64,000 nucleotides of DNA from Brucepastera parasyntrophica. Its GTDB lineage: Bacteria; Spirochaetota; Spirochaetia; Treponematales; Treponemataceae. The stretch is from the NCBI RefSeq assembly GCF_022376835.1, contig NZ_CP084606.1:3092739-3156738 (forward strand), given 5' to 3'. How positions within the stretch are numbered: position 1 is the first letter of the stretch; the number at the start of each line of letters is the position of its first letter. This document shows, one piece after another, positions 42,066 to 51,117 of this stretch. Below the pieces are notes generated by a model. That model was not told where the DNA came from and did no database searches. It saw only the letters and a program-made list of their open reading frames with translations. Position numbers and translations under genes: made by a program.

Positions 42066-44056
42066 TTATAACAGATTAACCGGATCCACATCTATTTCGA
42101 TATACAGGGACTGGACCGGTTTGCGGGTTTGCTGAAAGGCCCTGACAGCTTTTGCGAGCGGAGGCATTTTTTTTGCGCGCAGAATAATCTGAAAACGGTG
42201 ATTGCCCGCTATAAGGCCAAGCGGACATTCTGCCGGTCCCATAATGTCGGCTTCAGGAGGCAGGTATTGTTTCAGTATGCCGGCAGCCTCAGCAGCTCCC
42301 TGTTCCGCAATTCTGCTGTTTTTGCTTCTGAAGACCAGCCGTATCAGACGTGAAAAAGGCGGAAAATCCATCTGTGAACGCTGTTCCAGTTCATAGGCAT
42401 AAAATCCTTCTATATCTCCGCGGCTGGCGTAAACAATTGCGGGGTTTTTTGGATTCCATGTCTGGATAATAACCCTGCCGTCGGGAAAGAAACGTCCGGC
42501 CCTTCCCGCGACCTGTACTATCAGGGCAAAGGTCCGTTCGGCTGCCCTGAAATCGGGCATATGCAGTCCGGTGTCTGCAAGGGCTATCCCGACAAGTCTG
42601 ACACCGGGAAAATTCAACCCCTTGGCTATCATTTGTGTACCGAGCAGAATATCTGTTTTACCGTCCCGGAAATTTTCAAGGAGTGTTTTTAAATCTTCTT
42701 TTTTCCAAGACTGTCCGTATCAATCCTCTGGACCGTAAAGCCGGGAAATGCTCTTTTTACTTCATTTTCAATGAACTCTGTCCCGAATCCTGCATATCCG
42801 ATATCAAGCGATCCGCATTCAGGACACGCGGACGGCGGCTGTGTCTGCCAGCCGCAGTAATGGCATTTCATGCTGTTTTTTTTCCGGTGAAGGGTGAGAG
42901 GGACCGAACAGTTTTTGCATTTCATTTCATAGCCGCAGGTATTGCAGTGGAAAAAGTGGGTAAAACCACGTCTGTTCAGAAAAAGAATTGTCTGGCGTGA
43001 GGCCGCTTTCGCTTCATGGATTTCGGAAATAAGTGTTTCGGAAAGGGCTCCGTCGCTTCCGCTCAGATTGACTATGCGTATCTCCGGTTCTTTTCCGCCT
43101 GCAATTCTGCTGCTGAGCCGGAACATGCGTATTGCGCCTGTTTTTATCTGATACCAGGCGTCCAGGGAAGGCGTCGCGCTGCCCATCACAAGAGTACAGC
43201 GGGCATCGGCGCATTTCCGCATTGCTATCTGCCGGGCGTGATACCTTGGTGTTGTTCCCGATTTATATGAACCGTCATGCTCTTCATCAATAATAATAAG
43301 GCCAAGATTCTGAACAGGCGCAAATACCGCGCTTCTGGCGCCTATTACAATGCGGGCTTCGCCTCTTCTGATACGCATCCATTCCGAAAGGCGTTTGCTG
43401 TTTGTAAGTTCGGAATGAAGCAATGCGGCCATATTTCCGAATCGCTGTATAACAGCTTCCGCAACCTGATGAGTCAATGCTATTTCCGGGACCAGATAAA
43501 TTATGCTTTTACCGCTGGAAAGAACGGCTTCCGCAGCCTGCAAAAATACTTCCGTTTTTCCGGAACCTGTTATACCATACAGATAGACGGACCGTTCATC
43601 CGTACCGCTCAGAATTCCCTCCACAGCCAGTTTCTGCTCGGAAGAAAGCTCATGTCCCGATGGCAGAAAATCACTGTCACTGAAAGAAAATGCCCCTGTT
43701 TCGCTTTCTTTTTTCCCGGACGGAAGCATGGTTCCCAATGCTTCCCCTTCAGAACAAAGATAAAACGATGCCATCCACCTGGCAAGATGTATTTCCTGCC
43801 TGCCGAACAGGGGTTCTGCATCTATTATCCGGTATATGGGTTTTATTGCTTCAGGAGTGAGGGAAAAATCTTCCGGAAGCCGGTCGCTTTCCTGTATTAT
43901 AAATCCGGTAATTTTGCGTGAGCCGAAGGGGACCTCGACTCTTTTTCCTATGTTTGAAATATCCGGGGATATCTCTGATATAATTGTTTCAGGAATCCGA
44001 TATGTAAATGCCTGGTTTACCGGGAGGTTAAATAAAACCTCTATCCATTGATTCAT
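42066..44056 (-). CDS. priA: Primosomal replication protein N' (PriA helicase), one apparent frameshift
   Basis: Restarts stalled replication forks by unwinding DNA and loading the helicase. In order: N-terminal DNA-binding part with VLFNLPVNQAFTYRIPE, Walker A YGITGSGKTEVFLQA, Walker B LGLIIIDEEHDGSYK, the zinc-binding region CNTCGYEMKCKNCSVPL and CHYCG...CPECG, and the helicase C-half TQMIAKGLNFPGV and QVAGRAGRF. The frame breaks at A6 (plus-strand T6, 42699-42704); adding one A gives LGKKEDLKTLLENFRDGKTDILLGTQ and 663 residues. The break is a dnaX-like A-AAA-AAG heptamer. ATG at 44056 is chosen; a TTG six bases upstream is possible. Confidence 0.88.
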
Positions 44057-44071
44057 TAGCAAGGTACCTTT

Positions 44072-44287
44072 TTATTCGAGGCGAGGGTTTAATCAGCCTG
44101 CGGCTGGTTCTGTAAGGTAACGATTTAACGGCCGCTTACGCGACCCGCGAATACCCCCGCTGCTCTGCGGCGTTTTTTATAAAAACCTATAAAAACGTTA
44201 GTTATTATAGATTGCATGGTATTAAACCCGAGACCAATTCCTCGGGAGAGAAAAATACTCCGCTGCAGAACAGCGGAGTATTTTATT
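44072..44287 (+). repeat. Family B multi-hairpin element, copy 2
   Basis: Full-length element between priA and the uracil-DNA glycosylase gene. Parts in order: GAGGCGAGGGTTTAAT, the hairpin CAGCCTGCGGCTG, GGTAACGATTTAA, GGCCGCTTACGCGACC, the AACCTATAAAAACGTTAG hairpin with a decayed right arm, CCCGAG/CTCGGG around ACCAATTC, and the terminal 12-bp stem AATACTCCGCTG / CAGCGGAGTATT. Its last bases contain the stop codon of the glycosylase gene on the other strand. Confidence 0.82.
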
Positions 44288-44990
44288 TTTTGTCCGTAGC
44301 AAGCAGTTTTTCAAGTTCCGCCCTGAAGATTTTCAGATCTTCCCAGGCAGGACGTTTCAGCTCTTCATTCCGCAAAAGCGCGCTGGGATGATATGTCGCG
44401 AGGAGGGGAATCTCCCTGTATGTGAAAAACCTGCCTCTCAGCCGGTTGATACCCTCTGTTGTATTAAGCAATTGCTGGGTTGCAATACGTCCGACTGCCA
44501 GAATCATTTTGGGACGGATCAGGGCTATCTGTTTTTCCAGATATCCGATGCAGGCGGCTGCTTCCTCGGGAAGCGGGTCCCTGTTCTGCGGGGGCCGGCA
44601 TTTGACAATGTTTGTAATATAGCAGTTTTCCGTTCTGGATAAATTGATTGACGCAAGCATTTTATCCAGCAGCTGGCCCGCCTTTCCTACGAAAGGCCGT
44701 CCGGTTGCGTCTTCATCCGCTCCGGGACCCTCTCCGATAACCATAACGGTTACTTCGCGGAGATTTTCAGGGCCTTCACCCGGAACTGCATGAGTACGTT
44801 TACCGGCGAGATCGCAGTTTTTGCAGGAACGGATCGCAGTATATATGGATTCAATACTGTCCGGGCTATTCTGTTTCTTCCTTGACGTATCGGAGAAAAC
44901 CGGTTCGCCTGTTTTTATCCGCCGCTCTGATAACCAGCCTTCCGCTGTTACCAGAAAGTCAAACAGTTCTTTTTTTTCTGCAGCATTCAT
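44283..44990 (-). CDS. Family 4 uracil-DNA glycosylase
   Basis: A 235-residue iron-sulphur uracil-DNA glycosylase (type 4). It removes uracil from DNA after cytosine deamination. The cluster cysteines are in CKNCDLAG, IVKCRPPQNRDP and AACIGYL; motif 1 is VIGEGPGADEDATGRPFVGKAGQLLD and motif 2 is ATYHPSALLRNEELK. A 40-residue N-terminal extension has no known role. The stop codon lies in the end of family B copy 2. Upstream is family A copy 8, whose GGGAG end lies 18 bases from the ATG, too far to serve as a normal binding site. Confidence 0.9.
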   Translation of the reverse strand: MNAAEKKELFDFLVTAEGWLSERRIKTGEPVFSDTSRKKQNSPDSIESIYTAIRSCKNCDLAGKRTHAVPGEGPENLREVTVMVIGEGPGADEDATGRPFVGKAGQLLDKMLASINLSRTENCYITNIVKCRPPQNRDPLPEEAAACIGYLEKQIALIRPKMILAVGRIATQQLLNTTEGINRLRGRFFTYREIPLLATYHPSALLRNEELKRPAWEDLKIFRAELEKLLATDKK

Positions 44991-45004
44991 GATAATAATT
45001 ACTA

Positions 45005-45109
45005 TGTACTCCCTTAATTTAAGTTTCTGCTGTAATGAATTAACTAATTCTTTACGGCAAAAACACGCACAATCGGAAAAAGTCAGATAATTCAGATTAT
45101 TTGACTATA
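45005..45109 (-). repeat. Family A two-hairpin element, copy 8 (decayed stem)
   Basis: Complete length but hairpin 1 has lost several pairs: TTTCTGCTGTAA against TTTACGGCAAAAA. Hairpin 2 is AGTCAGATAAT / ATTATTTGACT with one G-T pair and a TCAG loop. The linker reads CACAATCGGAAAAAG. It lies in the leader of the uracil-DNA glycosylase gene. Confidence 0.8.
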
Positions 45110-45197
45110 GCATACCAGGCCTCATTTTGTCAGGCCGCAGAAATTGTCTGTAAAGCGGCTGAATTCTCGTCTTATCCCGGAAAAGTCTCAAATAGTA

Positions 45198-45206
45198 TGG
45201 TATAAT
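45198..45206 (+). promoter_or_regulatory. Extended -10 promoter for the glycolipid glycosyltransferase pair
   Basis: TGGTATAAT, a perfect extended -10 element (TGnTATAAT), 53 bases before the start codon. No good -35 box is seen, as expected for this promoter class. Confidence 0.55.
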
Positions 45207-45259
45207 ATGAAATAAAGTACTATTGTTTAACACATAGGATATTATGGAGAGGTTCGTGC

Positions 45260-46489
45260 ATGAAGATTGTTATGTTCACTGATGCCTACTGGCCGCGGGT
45301 AAATGGTGTAACTGTTTCAGTGGAATCGTTTTCCCGTGCACTCATCAGGGCCGGACATGAGGTTGTAATTATCTGTTCTTTTTATCCTGATTCGCAAACA
45401 GTCAGACAAATGTCGACACCGACTATGGACAAGCGCGAACATGATGATGATCCCATTGTTATACGGGTACCCTCTCATTCGATATTTATTTCAAAAGAAG
45501 ACCGCCTTGCGAAATTTCACAAGTGGTTTTGGGTGTCAAAACAGCTTAATGTTTTTGATCCGGATATTATTCATATTCATTCCGAATTTGTAATCGGTGA
45601 ATTCGGTTTTTACTATGCGAAACTGTATTCTCTTCCGATTGTGTATACCTTTCATACTATGTGGGAAGACTATATTACAAATTATATTCCGTATTTACCC
45701 AAGTTTTTGCTTAAGTATATTGCGCGCAGGATAATAAAAACCGCGGCCGCCCGTTCCGATACCATCATCGCGCCTTCCCTCCAGATTCAGGAAGTCCTCA
45801 GGCGCTATAAGATAAAACGGAGCAGCTATCTCATTCCGACAGGAATAGATCCTGAATTATTTTCAAATTCACCCGAAGAAATACAGCAGTTCCGGGCGGA
45901 ATTTGAAACAAAATATCCTCTGCTTAAAGGAAAACGGATTCTCCTTTTTGCCGGGCGTATAGGAAAAGAAAAAAATATTTCTTTTTTGTTCAGAATTATG
46001 ACCGATATAATCAAAAAGCATGGTGATGTTGTGCTGCTTTTAGCAGGCAATGGTCCTGACCTTCCTTTTTTTCAGGAAGAAGCCGAGGAAATGGGCTTAG
46101 CGGATTACTGCGTTTTCTCCGGATATCTGGACCGCAAAGACTTGTCCCTGGTGTACGGAATGTCGTATATGTTTGTTTTTCCTTCCCTCACTGAAACACA
46201 GGGGTTGGTCACAATTGAAGCCATGCTTTCAGGTATTCCTGTTGTGGCTATCGGCGAGATGGGGACTATCGCGGTTATGGGCGGGGACAACGGCGGGTTT
46301 ATGGTAAAAAACGATCCTGAAGAATTTACCGGACGGGTCCTTGATCTGCTTGAAAATAAATCCCTGTATGACGCCAAGGTGATTGATGCCAGAAAGCATG
46401 CCCAGTCATGGACAATTGAAACAATGACAGAAAAACTTCTCGGTGCTTACCGGGACACAATACAGGAATATAATGCAAAGAAAAAATAG
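45260..46489 (+). CDS. GT4 glycosyltransferase, probable diacylglycerol glucosyltransferase
   Basis: A 409-residue retaining glycosyltransferase of the GT4 family. The N-terminal Rossmann domain begins MKIVMFTDAYWPRVNGV, a sequence typical of 1,2-diacylglycerol 3-alpha-glucosyltransferases, with FHTMWEDYI following. The donor-binding half has LIPTGIDPELF, ILLFAGRIGKEKN and FPSLTETQGLVTIEAMLSGIPVVA with the E-x7-E-type acidic pair. Probably makes a membrane glycolipid using a nucleotide sugar. GGAGAGG precedes the ATG. The next gene, a second lipid glycosyltransferase, follows 18 bp later. Confidence 0.85.
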   Translation: MKIVMFTDAYWPRVNGVTVSVESFSRALIRAGHEVVIICSFYPDSQTVRQMSTPTMDKREHDDDPIVIRVPSHSIFISKEDRLAKFHKWFWVSKQLNVFDPDIIHIHSEFVIGEFGFYYAKLYSLPIVYTFHTMWEDYITNYIPYLPKFLLKYIARRIIKTAAARSDTIIAPSLQIQEVLRRYKIKRSSYLIPTGIDPELFSNSPEEIQQFRAEFETKYPLLKGKRILLFAGRIGKEKNISFLFRIMTDIIKKHGDVVLLLAGNGPDLPFFQEEAEEMGLADYCVFSGYLDRKDLSLVYGMSYMFVFPSLTETQGLVTIEAMLSGIPVVAIGEMGTIAVMGGDNGGFMVKNDPEEFTGRVLDLLENKSLYDAKVIDARKHAQSWTIETMTEKLLGAYRDTIQEYNAKKK

Positions 46490-46507
46490 TTCCGGGTTTA
46501 TTTTGTA

Positions 46508-47647
46508 ATGAAACAGCGGATTGCCTTTCTCTATCTTGAAACAGGAAGCGGCCATATTAATCCTGCCGCTGCCCTGGCCCGGACAATTGTCGATTCATAT
46601 CCGGGCAGCTCTGATGTTTTTTTATTTGACGGCTTCAGCAAAAAAATGAAACTGTGCAGGTCGTTTTTTGTTGATGGATACGCTCTGACATCCAATTATC
46701 TTGAAAGTTTTTATGTCGCGTTTTACCAGCTTACCCGTCTTTCCGTAAGTATCAGGGTCGGTAATTATTTTGTATCCCTGCACGGTGAAACACACTTAAT
46801 TCATCTGCTCCGGGAATACGGCATTACGAAAGTTGTTTGCATGCATGAGGTTCTTACAATAGTTACCCGCCAGGCCATTAATAAGGTTGACCCTTCAATA
46901 CCGCTCATTACTATCGTTACGGACCCCTACACAGCCCATCCTCTGTGGTTTTATGAAAAAAATATGGAAGTAATTGTTTTTTCGGAAAAGTTACGCAGGG
47001 AAGCAATAGAGCGATATGCCTATCCGGAAAAACAGATACATGTTTTTCCCTTTCTTTTTTCGAGCGAATATGATCACCCGTATGAAACGCAGAAAATAAA
47101 ACTAGTCCGCAAAAACTTTGGGGTCCCGGACAATCAAAAGATTTTATTAATTGCAGGAGGAGGCGAGGGGCTACGAAAGGCCGAAAAAATTGTTGACGCG
47201 TTTATCAGGCGGAAAAGTACTGAAAAACTTATTGTAGTATGCGGCCGCAATGACCGGCAAAAAGAACGGATTTCCCGAATGATAAAAAAGGCGGGCACCG
47301 ATAATATCCTGGTTTTCGGCTTTGTCTCATTTATGCCCGACCTTCTCAATATTGCCGATTGTGTGATAACAAAAGGCGGCGCGTCAATGCTGATGGAAAC
47401 GCTTGCCGTTGGGAAACCGGCTGTTTTTTCCACCTATATCCGGGGCCAGGAATGGGGCAACATAGTATTTGCCGTCAAAAACAATGCGGGCTGGTATATC
47501 AGGAATCCTGACGCAATACTTGATAAGGCTGACGAAATCCTGCGGGATCCGGACTGCGCCGCAAACGTAAAAAATAATATCAGCAAGTTAAAAATTACCA
47601 ATGGATTGTCCTCCATAGCTTCCTTTATTCATGATTTTAAAATATAA
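46508..47647 (+). CDS. GT28/MGDG synthase-like glycolipid glycosyltransferase
   Basis: A 379-residue GT-B enzyme of the MGDG synthase/UgtP group. It begins IAFLYLETGSGHINPAAALA, with the G-x-G-H acceptor motif, and has ITIVTDPYTAHPLWF, ILLIAGGGEGLRKAEKIVDAF and the UDP-sugar segment VITKGGASMLMETLAVGKPAVF. It should add a sugar to diacylglycerol or to a glycosyl-diacylglycerol, probably following the upstream enzyme. The two genes are 18 bp apart. Confidence 0.83.
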   Translation: MKQRIAFLYLETGSGHINPAAALARTIVDSYPGSSDVFLFDGFSKKMKLCRSFFVDGYALTSNYLESFYVAFYQLTRLSVSIRVGNYFVSLHGETHLIHLLREYGITKVVCMHEVLTIVTRQAINKVDPSIPLITIVTDPYTAHPLWFYEKNMEVIVFSEKLRREAIERYAYPEKQIHVFPFLFSSEYDHPYETQKIKLVRKNFGVPDNQKILLIAGGGEGLRKAEKIVDAFIRRKSTEKLIVVCGRNDRQKERISRMIKKAGTDNILVFGFVSFMPDLLNIADCVITKGGASMLMETLAVGKPAVFSTYIRGQEWGNIVFAVKNNAGWYIRNPDAILDKADEILRDPDCAANVKNNISKLKITNGLSSIASFIHDFKI

Positions 47648-47762
47648 TCCTGATAACGCTGTGCTTGAGTTTCCGGCGAAGCTCATGTATAGTTTGTAAT
47701 GATTTTTGAAAATCTGAAAATAAAATATTTCCTGTTAAACTGCTGAACTAGGACGGTATATA

Positions 47763-49475
47763 ATGAAAAAAAAGCTGATAATTCTTTTATTTGCAGCCTG
47801 CTTCGGAATTAATTCTTTTGCCCAGGTCGCGGCGGATCCTCTCGATTTTTTTTATACGGATCTTGTTATCTGGGAAACTATGGGACTGGTCGGCCCCCTG
47901 CCGGCAGCGAGGCCTTATCCACTTCAGCTCGTCAAACAGATTCTGGAAACTGTTATAGAACAGGGGGACGCGACCCAGCGCGGTATAGCCGAATCCCATT
48001 ACGGCCGGTTTTTTAACCGTTTCTTTTCAGTAGGCGGAAAGACCCAGATTTCCTATGAATTTATGTCAGGCGATATGCAGCTGGAAGTCGCACCTGCGGT
48101 CGATATCAATCTGATGCTGAATAGATTTCTCACCGTAAGCGGTTCCCTTGATATCTGGGCAACCAACCGTCTTCCGTCAGACGCTCTGCTGCCTGAACAT
48201 CAGATGTCGGAACGTGATATTATAGAAGATAATGCAAGAATAGGTTCTTTTTATATCCTTCCTTCACTGAACACATCAGCGGCAGTCGGGACGTCCGAGT
48301 ATTATTTTCAGGTCGGCCTGATGAGAGGGTCTTTCGGGCCTTTTCAGGAAAACGGTGTTATTGTGGGACAGCAGGCCCTGCACAGCGGTCAGTTTACTTT
48401 TGTCATTCACAAACCAAAATGGACTTTTAATCTCAGCCTGTACGCCCTGAGCGCTACAAATGATGTGAAAACAGATAAGTTTTATCCTGAAAAATATTTA
48501 TCACTTCATTCCATTGATTTTCATCCTTTCGACTGGCTTTCAATCTCCGTGCTTGAATCAATGATGTACGGCGGCAGATTTGATATTATGTACCTTATTC
48601 CCTTTTCAGCCTATATGATTTCCCAGGGGAATACCGGTTTCAATGACAACTCCTTTATCGGCGGGACTTTTACGGTTAAACCTCTGAAAGGACTGAAAAT
48701 TGACGGAGTTCTGTACGCCGATGATCTCAGCTTTAATGACATAATTAAACTGCAGTGGGAAACAAAGTGGCGGCTTGCCGGCCAGATCGGCGCTGCCTAT
48801 GCTCCTCCGTCTTCGGGAATTTTTACAAGAGTTTCTTTTGACTATACAATGGTTACTCCTTACTGCTACACACATAAGGCCGACGATAACCGCAATAAAT
48901 ACGATATAAATTATCAGAACTATACTCACGCGGGACAGAGTTTCGGGGCCTCTCTTGACCCAAACTCTGACCGTTTTAATCTCAAGGCAACCTTTCGTCC
49001 GCTTGAAAAGCTTGATATTGATCTTGTAGGTACTCTTATCCGTCATGGCAATGTTAACGAAAATATAGGATATAAATGGGTGAAGGAATATCTTACAAAA
49101 GATATTTATAATACTGACGGATCCATTCACAATAATGATGACAGTCTTGATTCCGGACATGCATACTGGGATTCAACACCCTTCCTCACGCAGAATACGC
49201 TGCAATATATATGGCAGGTCGGTTTTGACGCGGTCTGCCGCCTGCCGGTCCTGAAAACAGGCGGATACATGGTTTTCCGCGCCGGATACCGTTTTGAATG
49301 CAATATAAATGCGAATATAAACCGCTCGATCTACAAATATGATGAAACGCTTGATCCTGATGATGATGCCGCTATTGAAGCCCGGGCAAAGGAACAGCTT
49401 GCTGTCTGGCGCAATTCCGCCACCGGCCGTGAACTCAATCATTATGTTTTTGTCGGTTTTGAATATTTTTACTGA
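47763..49475 (+). CDS. Large secreted beta-rich protein, probable outer-membrane barrel
   Basis: A 570-residue protein with a signal peptide (MKKKLIILLFAACFGINSFAQ). The mature chain has frequent alternating hydrophobic strands, many ending in aromatic residues (TQISYEFMSG, TFNLSLYALSATND, GVLYADDLSFND, FTRVSFDYTMV), and finishes in NHYVFVGFEYFY, an aromatic C-terminus as in outer-membrane barrels. An early helical part (PYPLQLVKQILETVIEQG) resembles the Wzi/capsule-assembly style N-terminus; this is tentative. It follows the glycolipid genes by 115 bp. No close family recognised. Confidence 0.65.
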   Translation: MKKKLIILLFAACFGINSFAQVAADPLDFFYTDLVIWETMGLVGPLPAARPYPLQLVKQILETVIEQGDATQRGIAESHYGRFFNRFFSVGGKTQISYEFMSGDMQLEVAPAVDINLMLNRFLTVSGSLDIWATNRLPSDALLPEHQMSERDIIEDNARIGSFYILPSLNTSAAVGTSEYYFQVGLMRGSFGPFQENGVIVGQQALHSGQFTFVIHKPKWTFNLSLYALSATNDVKTDKFYPEKYLSLHSIDFHPFDWLSISVLESMMYGGRFDIMYLIPFSAYMISQGNTGFNDNSFIGGTFTVKPLKGLKIDGVLYADDLSFNDIIKLQWETKWRLAGQIGAAYAPPSSGIFTRVSFDYTMVTPYCYTHKADDNRNKYDINYQNYTHAGQSFGASLDPNSDRFNLKATFRPLEKLDIDLVGTLIRHGNVNENIGYKWVKEYLTKDIYNTDGSIHNNDDSLDSGHAYWDSTPFLTQNTLQYIWQVGFDAVCRLPVLKTGGYMVFRAGYRFECNINANINRSIYKYDETLDPDDDAAIEARAKEQLAVWRNSATGRELNHYVFVGFEYFY

Positions 49476-49499
49476 TTGCCTGTAATTCCGGAAAGCGGC

Positions 49500-49762
49500 T
49501 TATTCGAGGCGAGGGTTTAATCAGCCTGCGGCTGGGGTTCTGCAAGGTAACGATTTAATGGCCGCTTACGCGACCTGCGAATACCCCAGACCAAAGGTCT
49601 GCAGCTCTTCGAGCTGACTGCTCTGCGACGGTTTATATAACAACCTGTAAAAACGTTAGTTTTTATAGGTTCCATGGTATTAAACCCGGGACCAATTCCA
49701 CGGGAGAGAAAAATACCTCAGACCGAAGGTCTGCCCTGCTCTGCGGCGAGGTATTTTATTGA
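49500..49762 (+). repeat. Family B multi-hairpin element, copy 3 (longest)
   Basis: A 263-bp copy. It adds two nested hairpins, AGACCAAAGGTCT and GCAGCTCTTCGAGCTGC, after GCGAATACCCC, and one, AGACCGAAGGTCT, inside the terminal stem AATACCTC / GAGGTATT. The central AACCTGTAAAAAC / GTTTTTATAGGTT hairpin is intact with a G-T pair. The convergent helicase gene reads about 28 codons into this element. Confidence 0.83.
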
Positions 49763-50959
49763 ATGGTTTCATCCTGTTCAGGGGTACATATCCTGCCCCG
49801 TACATTATTTTCGGATAAATGATAATTCCAAGCTTTTTTTCTATGCGGGCAAGCTCGCGCAGTTCCCGTTCATCCCCGAATACCGCGTTGATTCCTGTTT
49901 TGCCTGCGCGCGCTGTTCTTCCCGCGCGGTGAATGAAAAAATCTTCATTGTCACTGACATCCATCTGGATTATGTGAGTTATGTCCGGAATATCCAAACC
50001 CCGGGCGGAAAGGTCACTTGTTATCAGAATCTTTGTTTTGCCGGATCTGAAAGCATCGAGATTCTTTTTCCGGTCAAGCTTTGACATTTTTGCATGAAGG
50101 GCGGAACAGGCCACACCCCGGTACTGGAGCCGTGAAGCAATATGTTCAACCTGTCCGGTCTGCGCCGTAAACACAAGCGCTTTTTCGGGCTGCTCAGCCA
50201 GTATGAATTTTCTTAAATCTTCGATTTTATCGCGCCTTTCACTGAAAAAAGCCCAGTGTTCGATTTTTCTTTTGAGAACATCTTCCGGCGGCAGCGATAT
50301 GAGCTGAAAGGATATGGGCTTGTTTTCCTTATCATCACCGTCTTTTTTTATATGTCCGGGGATCATTTTTTTAACAGCGTCAGATGGTATTTTGTCATTG
50401 TAGCCGAACAGGCAATATATTGGGCGACGGAGGGCATTTCATTCAGCAGGTCCCTCAAAATGTCCCTCATTTCGGGAGCAAGCATCCTGTCCGCTTCATC
50501 AAGAATTATCATGGAAAGGGATTGGGTCGGTATCTTTTTCAGCCGGATAAGTTCAAGGAGCCTGGCAGGTCCGCCGATCAGAATGGAAGGCTTTTGCTTA
50601 AGCAGATCGAACTGTCGTTTCAGAGGGGCTCCTCCGATGAGCAGGGCGGAAGAAACCGGCAGTCCGGACGCGGATGCGAGATTAACCGCTTCAGTTTTTA
50701 TCTGGGATGCCAGTTCATTTGTCGGCGCGGCAATCAGTATCTGCGGCGCTTTTTTTCCGTCCCCGAGTGATCTCATGAAGGCCGGAATCAAAAAACACAG
50801 CGTTTTTCCCGTTCCTGTCTCTGACTGAAATACAACATTCTCACCTGAAAGAATGGATGGAATAACCATTTTCTGGACTTCGGTCGGCTCCGTAATTGAT
50901 TTTGCTGCCAGAGCTTCGTAAATTTCAGGTAAAATAGGCAAACTGGAAAAACTATTCAT
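49680..50959 (-). CDS. DEAD-box RNA helicase, one apparent frameshift
   Basis: An ATP-dependent RNA helicase. Motifs in order: the Q motif PTEVQKMVIPSIL, Walker A SETGTGKT, PTNELASQ, GGPARL, IILDEADRM, SAT, then in the second domain ALVFTAQTGQ, SDLSARGLDIPD and HRAGRTARAG. The frame breaks at A7 (plus-strand T7, 50366-50372), at a TGA overlapping the next ATG; adding one A joins LLKK to MIPGHIKK and gives 426 residues. The start is the MNSFSSLPIL methionine. The final 28 residues (from NKIPRRRAG) are encoded inside family B copy 3, so the original C-terminus was replaced. Confidence 0.85.
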
Positions 50960-51117
50960 TAAAACAGGATAGCATAATAGGCTGAAAAGTGCTATACTAA
51001 TAGTCTGAGAGGCTGTATGCCCAAAAAACAATTGCAATTAATATTATCCCGGCGAATTATTACTATGGAAAAAACTGAAAATAATATATTGGTAACCGGA
51101 TTTTGGCGGAGGGTATA

